From Deltaproteobacteria bacterium CG11_big_fil_rev_8_21_14_0_20_47_16 (GTDB lineage Bacteria; UBA10199; GCA-002796325; 1-14-0-20-47-16), in NCBI GenBank assembly GCA_002796325.1, contig PCXA01000001.1, forward strand, positions 62,001 to 126,000: 64,000 bases of DNA, in the 5' to 3' direction. The position numbers and the translations under genes are program-made. Below the pieces are notes generated by a model. It did not search any database. It had not been told where the DNA came from and saw only the letters and a list, made by a program, of their open reading frames with translations. Positions within the stretch are counted from its first letter, which is position 1. Each line of letters starts with the position of its first letter. Shown here one piece after another: positions 22,523-32,827 of this stretch.

Positions 22523-24024
22523 CTCTTAATGAAGTCCCAAATTTTATTGAGGAGTTGTACGGCGGCATTTTCGGTTGCAACGTGCTTCTTTTGCGTTTGA
22601 AGTGAGTCAAGCTCCGCTTGTCGCTGCGCGAGCACTTTGCTCAGCTCTTGGGCGATCTCGGGTTTTGCCAGGAGCAGATCCTTAACATCATCTTTAGAAA
22701 CAACAATACACTCGGTATCCTCTTCTGCAATGACGGTGGCTGTGCGCACAGCCCCAGTTAAGAGCGACATTTCTCCAAAGAAGTCACCTGCCTGTAGTTC
22801 AGCGACAGGTCTTTGTTCTGTTGATCCAGAAGGTGTAACAAAGATGCGGCAGCTACCATGAACTATGACATAAAGTGAGTTGCCCGGATCATTTTGTTGT
22901 ACAATTTCTTCCTGGGAACCAAACAGCTCGGTGCGAACGCGTTTCGCTAAAATCTTACGTCCATCGTCACCCAGGGCATCAAACAGATCAATGCTGTCCA
23001 GGAGCTCTTCTACTCTTGAGATGGGAGTAACGTGAGGCGCTGTTTGGGTTTGGATAATTTCTCGTACGGGGAATGGTATGCGAATGCCCGCACGTCGAAG
23101 ATGATACCAAGCATGATTTAGAATATCGCTTTTGATCTTGTTCTCAAGGGCATAATTGTTGATCCAAAATCGAATTTGATAGGTAACCGAAAAATCACTA
23201 AATGCACGAACACGAACTTCTTGGCGGCGTTGCTGCAAAATTTGGGGATGAATGCTCAGCACATCTAAAAGAATGGTTCTCACCTTATTGGGCGGTGCAT
23301 CGTACGCCAATCCAAGCTCAAGGGTGGCAATGTATTCGGGCGTTGGTTTTGAATAATTAAAAACAGCTGATTTAGAAATAATTGAGTTGGGAATGTCGAT
23401 ACTTTCGCGTTTTGTTGTGAGCACTCGCGTTGAGCGCCAGCTAATTCCCATAACCTCACCGGTATGCTGCTCAATTTGAACCCAATCCCCAATTTGATAC
23501 GGTTGCTCTGCCTGAATGGCGAGCCCAGCAAAGAAGTTGCCCAAAGTATCCTGCATGGCAAACCCAATAACAGCGGTTAGGACGGCAGACGTGGTGACGA
23601 GAGACGTTAAATCAAAATTGAGTCGTTGGCGCAAAATGACCATAACAGTGAAAAACCATAAGATGCCGAGAACCAGATCAGTGGTAATGGTGGGAACTTT
23701 AACTTTGCGTCGCTGTTCTAAAAAGTAGTTGATTACCAAATAAACCACTATTCGAATAGTACCGAGACATAGGGCTACGAGCGCTGCAACTTCTATGAAA
23801 AGCTCTAGGGGTGCATTTTCCAGCGGTCTTACAAGATGATTAAGTATGTATAGAAGCAATGCAATGGTGATGAGGCCCGTTGGAATTTTCGGCAGATATG
23901 GAAAGGGTTTACAGAGCTTTTTGTATAACCACACAAGTAGGAGTATGCCAAAGAGGGTTAAAGGATGTGTGCTGAATACTTCATAAGAAAGTAAATTGAA
24001 ATTCATGGCGCGCGTATAGCACAC
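22519..24024 (-). CDS. MscS-family mechanosensitive channel with C-terminal cyclic-nucleotide-binding domain
   Basis: [41 protein letters not shown] (MscS), then [16 protein letters not shown]...[33 protein letters not shown] (cNMP). Confidence 0.9.
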   Translation of the reverse strand: MCYTRAMNFNLLSYEVFSTHPLTLFGILLLVWLYKKLCKPFPYLPKIPTGLITIALLLYILNHLVRPLENAPLELFIEVAALVALCLGTIRIVVYLVINYFLEQRRKVKVPTITTDLVLGILWFFTVMVILRQRLNFDLTSLVTTSAVLTAVIGFAMQDTLGNFFAGLAIQAEQPYQIGDWVQIEQHTGEVMGISWRSTRVLTTKRESIDIPNSIISKSAVFNYSKPTPEYIATLELGLAYDAPPNKVRTILLDVLSIHPQILQQRRQEVRVRAFSDFSVTYQIRFWINNYALENKIKSDILNHAWYHLRRAGIRIPFPVREIIQTQTAPHVTPISRVEELLDSIDLFDALGDDGRKILAKRVRTELFGSQEEIVQQNDPGNSLYVIVHGSCRIFVTPSGSTEQRPVAELQAGDFFGEMSLLTGAVRTATVIAEEDTECIVVSKDDVKDLLLAKPEIAQELSKVLAQRQAELDSLQTQKKHVATENAAVQLLNKIWDFIKS

Positions 24025-24070
24025 TGTTTGTTGGCTGTCATCAGTCGCTGCACTTTAGATAATACAAAAA

Positions 24071-24106
24071 GCAAACCCCCTGCCGGTTTCCCGACAGGGG
24101 GTTTGC
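24071..24106 (-). terminator. rho-independent terminator of the outer-membrane protein gene
   Basis: GCAAACCCCCTGCCGG-TTTC-CCGACAGGGGGTTTGC; minus-strand transcript followed by TTTTTG. Confidence 0.88.
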
Positions 24107-24129
24107 AACTTCATATTAACAACGTTCTA

Positions 24130-25419
24130 TTAGAACGCGTAGGCGAAGTTCAAGATTGGGCCGTATGACATGCCCCACTTCTTGCTTGCAGTACCTTGCT
24201 GTGAGCTTGGTACTTGCATCCAATCCAAGCGGAATTCAGCTTGGAGCTTGGCGCCGTCGGCGATCTGATATTGTGTTGCCAAGGAACCTTGCACCACGTT
24301 GGTGCGAAGGCCTGTGGCGTTCACAAGACCACCGATACCGTTGTAGTTTTGAACTGTACCCAAAGAACCTGCTGCACCACTGGTGTTGTTCTGGTGGGCA
24401 TAAGCCACTTTAAGAGTACCATCCCACACGTCTGTGAAGGAGTAGTTGAAGTCTACGAGGCCCGCGAATACCTTAGCGGCACCTGCGGAACCAGCTGTTG
24501 AGGTGCTGTCTGCTTTATCAATGCGGTACAGACCTTCGAAACCAATGACGAAGGTGTCTGTGGCATGGATGTTACCACTGACATCACCCATGAATGTCCA
24601 GTTACCAGCTTTATCTTTCGTGCCGGTAGAAACGTTACCTTGTGATTCAGCACTGGCCAAACCGGTGACGTTCACATTGCTCTTCATACCTTCATCACCC
24701 CAATTGAAATCGAGGGTTAAGCCGAAGCCTGGGTAGTTCTTGCCAACAGCAAGTCCTGCTCCAAGATCATCAGCCATATTGTTGTAAGCATAAGCGTGCA
24801 AGCCGACCAAATCACTGAAGGCATAGTAGAACTTGACACCAGTGAGTGTGACAGGACGCACATCGAATACCACCGAGTGTGTCGCGGTGTTATTTTCGTT
24901 GCGGAACAGTCTTTCGTAACCAAATGGCACGAAGAAGTGACCGACCAAGAATTCCAAACCGTTACCGGCTGGGATGTTGGCGGTGACATAAGCCTGGGCC
25001 ACGTTGGCATTGTTACCAATACCGTTAAACGATGAACCCAATGCTGCTGCACCAAACACCAAATCTGTACGGGCACGGATGTTTTCGCCAAAGCTCTTGC
25101 TGAGGCTCAAGATCACACCGTCTGTATAGAATTGGAACAACTTCTGGTTGTTACCCCATGTGGCTTGACCACCTGGTGCTGCGTTGGAGTAGTTCGTGAA
25201 CTCACCCAATGGACCTGACAAAACGGGACCATAGGGGTTGGCAACGTTGGCGCCGTTCATTGTGCCGAAGTTGCCCATGCTGGCAGTACTTGCTTGCCAG
25301 CCCAAACCTGTGTTGATGATACCTGACATTTCAAAACCGCCCTTGACGTATTCGTCGGCGAAAGCGCTTGCAGCGCTTGCCATTACGAGTACCAAGGCGA
25401 GTGTAATTAATTTACGCAT
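24130..25419 (-). CDS. putative outer-membrane beta-barrel / porin-like protein
   Basis: Signal peptide MRKLITLALVLVMASAASAFADEYVKGGFEMSGIINTGLGWQ; alternating beta-type segments; C-terminal GPILNFAYAF. Confidence 0.75.
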   Translation of the reverse strand: MRKLITLALVLVMASAASAFADEYVKGGFEMSGIINTGLGWQASTASMGNFGTMNGANVANPYGPVLSGPLGEFTNYSNAAPGGQATWGNNQKLFQFYTDGVILSLSKSFGENIRARTDLVFGAAALGSSFNGIGNNANVAQAYVTANIPAGNGLEFLVGHFFVPFGYERLFRNENNTATHSVVFDVRPVTLTGVKFYYAFSDLVGLHAYAYNNMADDLGAGLAVGKNYPGFGLTLDFNWGDEGMKSNVNVTGLASAESQGNVSTGTKDKAGNWTFMGDVSGNIHATDTFVIGFEGLYRIDKADSTSTAGSAGAAKVFAGLVDFNYSFTDVWDGTLKVAYAHQNNTSGAAGSLGTVQNYNGIGGLVNATGLRTNVVQGSLATQYQIADGAKLQAEFRLDWMQVPSSQQGTASKKWGMSYGPILNFAYAF

Positions 25420-25815
25420 GTTAATTCTCTCCTGAAGTGTATTGTTCGGTACGATAAAGTCGACGGCTCACAATTGTCCGCCCACCCGTACCTTTGGGAT
25501 TAGCTGTCTTCAAGACAGCTTCAAAGCAGCGTGGCCAACCCGGAGAGACACCCCCTTCCCTGACCTGTTTGCTGCATCGTACTACTCGCCAACCGACACT
25601 TCGACGGTCGGCGAAATCTTATGTTTTTATGTTTGAATGTCCCCCAGTGGGACAAACTTGAAAGTCGTGGCTACCTAGTGAACGGGGAATCGTTAGTCAA
25701 TTAAGGGATTCGTAAAACGTGTCATCACCCACGCTGCCCCCAGCAACCAACTGCCCCCATGTTTTCAAGTAGATACAAACTACCTTTCAAGTTCGGCCGC
25801 AGTGTACGGATGCTA
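25420..25815 (-). promoter_or_regulatory. candidate structured 5' leader of the porin-like gene
   Basis: Several hairpins: AGCTGTCTT-C-AAGACAGCT (25502-25520), 9-bp stem with one G-U on the minus strand (25587-25613), long-range AACTTGAAAG/CTTTCAAGTT. Confidence 0.4.
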
Positions 25816-25993
25816 AGTGCTTGAAGCAATTATTTTTTCCACACCGCACACCTCGAAAGCCTTGAAAGGAGCGGAAAGCTGATTTTTATGGAAAATATCT
25901 AAAACTTGGCACGACAATTGCGTTATAAAATATGTATATATTTTATGTGGTTATGTGATCCAATTTTGAAGCAGGGGATATTGCTGGAACAAT

Positions 25994-27214
25994 TTACTGA
26001 CTAAATCGCTTTTCGATGTAGTTCATCAACATTTGTTTGAATTCGGGGACGATGGCGGCGCCTTGTAGAGTGGCGACCTTCTCTCCATCGATGTAAACCG
26101 GGGCCTTGGGGTCTTCGCCGGTGCCTGGAAGACTGATGCCAATATTGGCGTGCTTACTTTCGCCAGGCCCATTCACAATGCATCCCATGACGGCAATTTG
26201 TAGTGTTTCGACGCCAGGATATTTTTTGCGCCAGCTCGGCATTTCAGTTCGAATATAGGTCTGAATTTGATCCGCCAGTTCCTGGAAGAATGTGGAAGTG
26301 GTGCGACCACAGCCAGGGCATGATGTCACCATGGGTGAAAATGCGCGGAAGCCCATGGTTTGGAGGATTTGCTGGGCAACAATGACTTCTTCAGTGCGTG
26401 ATGCGCCCGGTGCGGGTGTGAGTGAGACACGAATGGTGTCCCCGATCCCTTGTTGCAGGATAACGCCGAGCGCGGCACTCGATGCAACAATACCCTTGCT
26501 GCCCATGCCGGCTTCGGTAAGTCCGAGGTGCAATGGAAAATCACATCGCTTGGCAATTTCTTGATAGACGGCAATTAAGTCCTGCACTTCGGAAATCTTA
26601 ACGCTCAATATAATATGATCGTGGGGCAATCCGTAGCCTTCGGCCATTTTGGCGGACGAGAGCGCACTTTCAATCATGGCCTCGCGCATCACGCTGCGGG
26701 CATCTTTGGGCTTGGGAAGTTTGGCATTCTCGTCCATCATGCGCGCCAGGATTGCTTGATCGAGTGAGCCCCAATTGACGCCGATGCGCACAGGCTTATC
26801 ATTGGCAATGGCCACATCGATCATGGCCTTGAAGTTGGCGTCGTGTTTGGCGCCGAAGCCGACGTTGCCCGGATTGATGCGGTACTTGCTGAGCGCCTTG
26901 GCACATTCCGGGAATTCGGTAAGCAGGGTATGTCCATTATAATGAAAGTCACCAATAATTGGTACGTGGCAACCTGCCGCGCGCAGCTTTTCGACAATTT
27001 TTGGAACGGCTGCTGCCGCCTCTTTGACGTTCACCGTCCAGCGGACGAGTTCGGAGCCAGCTTCAGCCAATTCTATGGTTTGCTTAAAAGTCGATTCGAC
27101 GTCGGCCGTATCCGTATTGGTCATGGATTGGACCACTACAGGGTGAGACCCCCCAACTGGGATATGCCCCACTTTAACTGTAATCGATTGTCGGCGCGGA
27201 ATTCGTATTTGCAT
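25994..27214 (-). CDS. ispG: 4-hydroxy-3-methylbut-2-en-1-yl diphosphate synthase
   Basis: [74 protein letters not shown]. Confidence 0.97.
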   Translation of the reverse strand: MQIRIPRRQSITVKVGHIPVGGSHPVVVQSMTNTDTADVESTFKQTIELAEAGSELVRWTVNVKEAAAAVPKIVEKLRAAGCHVPIIGDFHYNGHTLLTEFPECAKALSKYRINPGNVGFGAKHDANFKAMIDVAIANDKPVRIGVNWGSLDQAILARMMDENAKLPKPKDARSVMREAMIESALSSAKMAEGYGLPHDHIILSVKISEVQDLIAVYQEIAKRCDFPLHLGLTEAGMGSKGIVASSAALGVILQQGIGDTIRVSLTPAPGASRTEEVIVAQQILQTMGFRAFSPMVTSCPGCGRTTSTFFQELADQIQTYIRTEMPSWRKKYPGVETLQIAVMGCIVNGPGESKHANIGISLPGTGEDPKAPVYIDGEKVATLQGAAIVPEFKQMLMNYIEKRFSQ

Positions 27215-27261
27215 AGGGACAGCGGTGTATCAATCCAATACCGTTGCGGACAAGGGGAAAG

Positions 27262-28179
27262 TTATTTTTTCCGATGTTTTGCGGGCAATAAGGCCTCTGG
27301 ATCGTCGGAAAATACGGCATTTGCGCCCAACCTGCGAGCGGCAGTAAAGTCTGCTGGGGTGTTAATCCCAAAGAAAACGATTTTGGCGCCTGTCATGTGG
27401 CGTGTGCAACGAATTGTGTCGGGTGTCCAAACTGTAAATGCCAAGTTCTCGACACAGGTTTTGCCCAGCTTGGTTTTATCACAAACATCCATTGTTCGAA
27501 TAAGCTCATATCCCACCCATTTCTGGGGAGTTTTCAATGTGCACTCGTGTGAAGTAATCATCTTAAGGTTGCGCGAAAATGTGGCGCCGCGATCTTCAAA
27601 AATCAGAGCATCCGGCTTTCTTTCCCGAAGCAGTTTGGTGTGTTCGGCGTTGGTAGAATAAAATAGTAATCGCTTCCACTGATCGTCCGGAATGGTTTTG
27701 ATCAATGCGGTTACAAGATCTTTTGCAGGAAGTGACTTCATGTCGATAATAATGGGCGTTTTAGTTGGGATAATTGCCAACACATCTTCTAATTTTGGGA
27801 TACCCAATTCATCTGGATTGCACTGCGTCTTGTAGGCGTCGGGTCCTTTGTACTTGGAGGTTGTGTCGAGCCCCACAATATTTTTGGCTACCTTGGTGGC
27901 AACAGCCCCTTTGGATGTTGTCCAAACCCACAAATCATCTGGATGATAAACAACGACTTCGCCATCTTGTGTTACCTGTACATCCATTTCAATGGCCGCC
28001 ACGCCGCGAGCAATGTTGTGGCGAAAGGCGCAGATAGTATTTTCGGGCCAATTGGCCTTACCGCCGCGATGGGCGATCACCTGTGGCGAGTTGTTTTGTG
28101 AAGCTGTGTGTGCTGTTGAGCATATTGCGGTTAGCGAAAACCACACGCCCACTGCGAGGATAACACCCTTTTTCATCAT
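27262..28179 (-). CDS. glycerophosphodiester phosphodiesterase family protein, exported
   Basis: Signal peptide; VIAHRGGKANWPENTICAFRHNIARGVAAIEMDVQVTQDGEVVVYHPDDL. Confidence 0.92.
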   Translation of the reverse strand: MMKKGVILAVGVWFSLTAICSTAHTASQNNSPQVIAHRGGKANWPENTICAFRHNIARGVAAIEMDVQVTQDGEVVVYHPDDLWVWTTSKGAVATKVAKNIVGLDTTSKYKGPDAYKTQCNPDELGIPKLEDVLAIIPTKTPIIIDMKSLPAKDLVTALIKTIPDDQWKRLLFYSTNAEHTKLLRERKPDALIFEDRGATFSRNLKMITSHECTLKTPQKWVGYELIRTMDVCDKTKLGKTCVENLAFTVWTPDTIRCTRHMTGAKIVFFGINTPADFTAARRLGANAVFSDDPEALLPAKHRKK

Positions 28180-28184
28180 TCCCC

Positions 28185-28652
28185 CTATTTTAACGCGACG
28201 ACCAAATCCACCATGATTGGAGCACTTTTAGCGAGCGCTGCAACACCCACAATACTGCGTGCATGGCGCCCGGAAGATCCAAAAAGATCGTGTAATAAGT
28301 GGCTGGCACTATCGAAGAGTCGATCAAATTCGTGAAAGTCGGCAGTGCAGGCAACATAGCCCGTTAGTTTAATAACCTGTTTAACGGTATTGAGGCTGCC
28401 GCCCAGTTCTTCGCGCAACATGGCAAGCGCGCAAACGGTTGCTTGCTTGGCGGAGTTGCGGGCCTTGTCAACGAGAGCGACATCGGTGCCCACAAGTCCT
28501 TTTTGGGAGAGGCGCGCATCTTGGACAGGTAACGCCCCGCTAATAAACGCCAACTTATTATAGATAACCACACGGGCGGTATGGGGTGCGGGCGGCGCAG
28601 GTTCTGCAAACTCAATTCCAATATCGGATGCGCGTTGATCGAAAGTGGTCAT
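28185..28652 (-). CDS. RidA/YjgF-family protein
   Basis: FISGALPVQDARL, QATVCALAMLREELGGSLNTVKQVIKLTGYV, GRHARSIVGVAALAKSAPIMVDLVVAL. Confidence 0.88.
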   Translation of the reverse strand: MTTFDQRASDIGIEFAEPAPPAPHTARVVIYNKLAFISGALPVQDARLSQKGLVGTDVALVDKARNSAKQATVCALAMLREELGGSLNTVKQVIKLTGYVACTADFHEFDRLFDSASHLLHDLFGSSGRHARSIVGVAALAKSAPIMVDLVVALK

Positions 28653-28655
28653 GAT

Positions 28656-29438
28656 TTATTTTACACTCCCCAACTTTTTGCCGCGAAAGACAACGACGAG
28701 GGGACTGCCCTTAATTTGGCGATATAGTTGTTTTTCGTGGGGTGTTACAAAAAATGCGGCCGACTTCTCATCGCAATACCCTTCGCGAATATCGGTAATG
28801 GTAATGCCGGCAGTTTGCGCCATGCGATAGTAGTCCTCAATGCCATTAGCGAATGATGCGCGCATGCGATGCGATCCCCGGCGGGCATAATTGCCAAATG
28901 GATGAAAGTCCGCCAAGAGTAAATCGCCGCCCACAACAAGTGTGCGTGATAATTCTTGAATGACCAAATCCAACTCTCCTTGAAAAGGAGCGGCGAGCAT
29001 GGCGATAACCGCATCAAAGCTGTTGTTTTGAACGGCAATTCGTTGGGGCTGACAGTGAATGCGTAACGATTGTGTTGGGTCAATGGGCGCTGTTTCGGTG
29101 GTGCCAAAATCGACTTCTACTAAAGTGGATGCCCCCTTTTCACGACACATGGATGTAGCGACATCGACACCGTCGCCAATTAAAAGCGTGGTCTTGTCGA
29201 TGAGGGGAGGTGTCATATCGTTGAGCAGGCGCAGTGAGACGTGGCTGACCAGCTCTTTGACTTTGGGTGTGGGAAGTTGCCCTTCGATGGAAAGTACAGG
29301 CGTTACTTTGGGCAGTTTTTGAACGGCGCGGGATTTTTTAACGCGATCAATCAGGGATTCTAGGTGTCTACCCACCCAGACAACGCCACGTCGCAAATTC
29401 TCTTCCCATTCGGGTTTGAGTTTCATAAAGGGAGTCAT
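28656..29438 (-). CDS. SAM-dependent methyltransferase-like protein (BioC-like)
   Basis: TTLLIGDGVDVATSM, NNSFDAVIAMLAAPFQGELDLVIQELSRTLVVGGDLLLADFHPFG. Confidence 0.7.
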   Translation of the reverse strand: MTPFMKLKPEWEENLRRGVVWVGRHLESLIDRVKKSRAVQKLPKVTPVLSIEGQLPTPKVKELVSHVSLRLLNDMTPPLIDKTTLLIGDGVDVATSMCREKGASTLVEVDFGTTETAPIDPTQSLRIHCQPQRIAVQNNSFDAVIAMLAAPFQGELDLVIQELSRTLVVGGDLLLADFHPFGNYARRGSHRMRASFANGIEDYYRMAQTAGITITDIREGYCDEKSAAFFVTPHEKQLYRQIKGSPLVVVFRGKKLGSVK

Positions 29439-29472
29439 ACTTTAAGGTTTCAGTACATTCAAGGAGGAAGCG

Positions 29473-30981
29473 GTGAGTCTATCAGTCAAGTTTGTGGGTG
29501 GAAATGTGGTCGAACTCAAGGCAGACATGGTGGCGATTGGGGTTTTGGCGCCGTCGGATGATGCCAAACACGGCAATTTGTCCAAATTTGATGGTGGCGC
29601 GCAGCTAGATGATGCGCTGGAGGGCTGGCTTTCGCAACTGATTGCCCGGGAGCAATTCCGTGGAGATGTGGGGACCACCCGTGTGGTGCCACTCCCCTCT
29701 GATGCAGGTACTCAATATATTTTACTGGTGGGCAACGGAAGACCCAACGAGCTGACCTTGCAAGACATGCGCATCATTGGTGCCAAGGTGGGTCAGGCGG
29801 CTGAGTGTCTGCGCTTGAAAAGTATTGGTGGTGTATTGATAGCAAGCACGTTGAATAACTTAGGTCCGGCAGCGCGTCTACAGGCGCTGGTGGAGGGTAT
29901 TATTTTGGGAACGTATCGGTTTACAAAATACAAAACATCAACGGAACCCAGCACACTCAAAACCGTGACGCTGATTGCAGGTGGCAATCGCAGCAGTTTG
30001 GAAAAGGCGGCGGCAACGGCGATTATTACAGCAGAAGCAACCTGCTTGGCGCGCGACTTGGTGAATACAACGGCCGCTGATTTAACGCCTCATGCATTGG
30101 CGGATGTGGCAAAGAAAGTAGCGAAGACTAATAAGTTGGGTGTTTCAGTCTTAACAGGAAAGGCGCTTGAGAAAGAACGCATGCGTCTTATCTTGGCCGT
30201 TGGCCAAGGCAGCCCCAACTCACCAGCGTTTATTCATCTGAGCTACAAGCCTAAGGGAAAAGCAAAACGCAAAATTGCACTCGTGGGTAAAGGGATTACA
30301 TTTGATACGGGCGGCCTGGATTTGAAGCCGGCTGCGTCGATGATTACGATGAAAGATGACATGGGTGGTTCGGCGGCAGTTTTGGGTGCGATGCAGGCAA
30401 TTGCACAACTCAAGCCCAACGTGGCGGTGGATGCCTATATTGCCACTGCGGAAAATGCCATTGATGGTGATGCATTTCGACCGAGTGATATTGTGAAGTC
30501 TCGCAATGGAAAAACAGTTGAGGTGGCGAACACCGATGCAGAAGGTCGATTGGTTTTGGCCGATGCATTGGATTATGCGGTAGAGCGGAAGCCGGATGTG
30601 GTGGTTGATGTTGCAACACTTACTGGCGGTGTTGTTGTCGCCTTAGGTGAGCAGTGTACCGGACTATTTTCTAATACCGAATCAATGGCAGAGAAGATGA
30701 TGGCCGCCGCTGATACCGCGGGTGAGCTGATGTGGCAAATGCCACTTTTGAAGGCCTATGAAGACGGACTGAAAAGTAAGGTTGCAGATTTATCCAGCAT
30801 GGGCAAATCACGTGCATCGTCCATTACTGCAGCGCTCTTTTTGAAACAATTTGTGAAAGGTACCCCGTGGGTACACTTGGATATTGCCGGCAGTGCGTGG
30901 ACAAGTGAAAGTATGACGCTTGCGCCTTATGGTGGAACAGGTGCTGCGGTGCGAACACTGATTGAATTTTGTCGGGGATAA
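29473..30981 (+). CDS. pepA: leucyl aminopeptidase (M17)
   Basis: KITFDTGGLDLKPAASMITMKDDMGGSAAVLG, VEVANTDAEGRLVLADALDYA, signature NTDAEGRL. Confidence 0.96.
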   Translation: MSLSVKFVGGNVVELKADMVAIGVLAPSDDAKHGNLSKFDGGAQLDDALEGWLSQLIAREQFRGDVGTTRVVPLPSDAGTQYILLVGNGRPNELTLQDMRIIGAKVGQAAECLRLKSIGGVLIASTLNNLGPAARLQALVEGIILGTYRFTKYKTSTEPSTLKTVTLIAGGNRSSLEKAAATAIITAEATCLARDLVNTTAADLTPHALADVAKKVAKTNKLGVSVLTGKALEKERMRLILAVGQGSPNSPAFIHLSYKPKGKAKRKIALVGKGITFDTGGLDLKPAASMITMKDDMGGSAAVLGAMQAIAQLKPNVAVDAYIATAENAIDGDAFRPSDIVKSRNGKTVEVANTDAEGRLVLADALDYAVERKPDVVVDVATLTGGVVVALGEQCTGLFSNTESMAEKMMAAADTAGELMWQMPLLKAYEDGLKSKVADLSSMGKSRASSITAALFLKQFVKGTPWVHLDIAGSAWTSESMTLAPYGGTGAAVRTLIEFCRG

Positions 30982-30982
30982 T

Positions 30983-31225
30983 TTAGGCCTTGCGCCACAG
31001 GCCACCGATGGCGGCTTTGGGTGCTTGGGCAATTTCTTGTTCGACGGGTGTTTTGGTAGCAGCAGTGGTGTAGCCACCCGTACTGGATGTACGTGCAGCA
31101 TGTAAATTAAGAAGCTCTGCAGAATTTTCTGTGAGAAGTGATTTAAAGTTTGTGGATGAGGCTCTGCTGGCAGGTTGAGATGTCTGCAAATTGGCGGGCG
31201 AATTTGGGTTAACTTTTGCCGTCAT
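30983..31225 (-). CDS. small hypothetical protein
   Basis: MTAKVNPNSPANLQTSQPAS...; fills the gap after pepA; low-complexity Ser/Ala/Thr-rich sequence. Confidence 0.5.
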   Translation of the reverse strand: MTAKVNPNSPANLQTSQPASRASSTNFKSLLTENSAELLNLHAARTSSTGGYTTAATKTPVEQEIAQAPKAAIGGLWRKA

Positions 31226-31304
31226 ATAGTAGGTATCGGCAGGCCCCCCCCCCAAAGTTGCGTGGCCCAGCCACTATTTTGCAACCTATTGATTTTAAAC
31301 AACT

Positions 31305-31949
31305 ATGTCAGGACTTTTTATTACATTTGAAGGCGTGGAAGGCTGTGGCAAGTCCACCCAGGTGCGGCTTTTGGTCGATGCCTTGGAGGCCGCTGGCCAT
31401 AGCGTTCACGTGACCCGTGAGCCGGGCGGAACCCCTATTGGTGAGGATATTCGGTCCATTCTGTTAAGCCCCGCCAATAAAGTTATGTGCAAAGAGGCAG
31501 AGATTCTGTTGTACGCAGCGGCGCGCGCGCAACATGTGGCGGAAGTGATTCGACCCAAGATGGCGGAAGGCACCATTGTGATTTCGGATCGTTATGCGGA
31601 TGCCACAGCGGCGTATCAGGGAGCGGCGCGCGGATTTTCACCTGAGCAGTTGGCCGCCGTCCACAAATTGGCAACAAACGATTTGCAGCCGGACGCGACG
31701 ATTTTGATCGATGTACCTGTTGCCAAAGGCTTGGCGAGAGTATTGCAACGATCAATCGATGAAGGACGCCGCGGGTACGATCGATTGGAAGCAGAGGCCT
31801 TAGAATTTCACGAAGCGGTGCAAGCGGCCTATTTGAAATTGGCAAAGGCCAATCCCAAGCGCATTCATGTGATGGATGGCATGCAGTCGATCGACGACAT
31901 TCACCAACAAATTATGGCAGTGATATTACCATTATGTGGAACCAAATAA
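31305..31949 (+). CDS. tmk: thymidylate kinase
   Basis: MSGLFITFEGVEGCGKSTQVRLLVDALEAAGHSVHVTREPGGTPIGEDIRSILL; ISDRYADATAAYQGAARG. Confidence 0.96.
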   Translation: MSGLFITFEGVEGCGKSTQVRLLVDALEAAGHSVHVTREPGGTPIGEDIRSILLSPANKVMCKEAEILLYAAARAQHVAEVIRPKMAEGTIVISDRYADATAAYQGAARGFSPEQLAAVHKLATNDLQPDATILIDVPVAKGLARVLQRSIDEGRRGYDRLEAEALEFHEAVQAAYLKLAKANPKRIHVMDGMQSIDDIHQQIMAVILPLCGTK

Positions 31950-32827
31950 TTGGACATGAGTTAACGGTTGCACCGCTTAAGCGCGCGATTGAAAATAGCG
32001 CCTTGGCACAGGCGTATTTGCTCACAGGCCCCCAAGGTGTTGGGAAATCGCTCATTGCACAAACATTGGCAATGGCAGCGTTGTGCGAGGCATCCAAGAA
32101 ACCCTGTGGCACCTGTGCGACATGTCAGCGTATCATTAATGATCAACATCCCGATGTTATTGGGTTGCGCGTGCTTCCAGATAAATCCGAAATTGGTATT
32201 GAGCAGTGGCGTGGTGTTGAGGCCAAGGTGCAGTTTCAGGCGCTGGAAGGCGACCGTAAATTTATTATTATTGATGATGCTGAACGCATGAGCATGTCGG
32301 TGGCCAATGCCTGTTTGAAAACGCTGGAAGAGCCGCCGTCGAACACCCACTTTGTTTTGATTGCACATGATGCAGATCGATTATTGCCCACCATTCGCTC
32401 GCGGTGTCAGCATTTGGTGGTGTCCCCCCTTCCTCAGTCCGTTGTGGAGTCCTGGTTGGTAAAACAGGGATCGGATGCGGTGGTGGCCAAGCGTGTGGCG
32501 GCCCTGGCGCAAGGTAGCTTGCAGCGCGCGCAGCGACTTGCGAAGCCTGAAGTGTTGGGGGTGTTGGATGTGATGACACGCGATATTCAAAAGGGATACA
32601 CGCCGTTGCAAGTCCTGGAGCATGCAGCGAGTCTTGCCATATTGCCCGAGGCGCCAGAGGTGTTGGATGGTCTGGCGGTTGCGCTGCGGAACATGGCTGT
32701 GGCCCAGCCCACAGTTCGCGTGCTACAACGCATGCGCGCAGTTGAAGAGGCAAGTCAGTACCTGTCCACCAAGGGCGCCAATAAAGAGTTGATACTAAAC
32801 GAACTATTCATTACGCTCGCCCCATGA
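31934..32827 (+). CDS. holB: DNA polymerase III subunit delta'
   Basis: IIGHELTVAPLKRAIENSALAQAYLLTGPQGVGKSLIAQTLA, CGTCATCQRI, ACLKTLEEPPSNTHFVLIAHDADRLLPTIRSRCQ. Confidence 0.93.
   Translation: MWNQIIGHELTVAPLKRAIENSALAQAYLLTGPQGVGKSLIAQTLAMAALCEASKKPCGTCATCQRIINDQHPDVIGLRVLPDKSEIGIEQWRGVEAKVQFQALEGDRKFIIIDDAERMSMSVANACLKTLEEPPSNTHFVLIAHDADRLLPTIRSRCQHLVVSPLPQSVVESWLVKQGSDAVVAKRVAALAQGSLQRAQRLAKPEVLGVLDVMTRDIQKGYTPLQVLEHAASLAILPEAPEVLDGLAVALRNMAVAQPTVRVLQRMRAVEEASQYLSTKGANKELILNELFITLAP

Noticed and set aside
25994-26050. possible riboswitch immediately next to ispG
   Set aside because: This is the 3' end of ispG, not its leader; no class-defining motif was found.
26843-27661. 272-aa plus-strand ORF
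   Set aside because: Antisense to ispG and GDPD, both with clear conserved motifs; composition looks like a shadow ORF.
32268-32753. 161-aa minus-strand ORF inside holB
   Set aside because: Antisense to the DNA polymerase III delta' gene; Pro/Arg-rich shadow composition.
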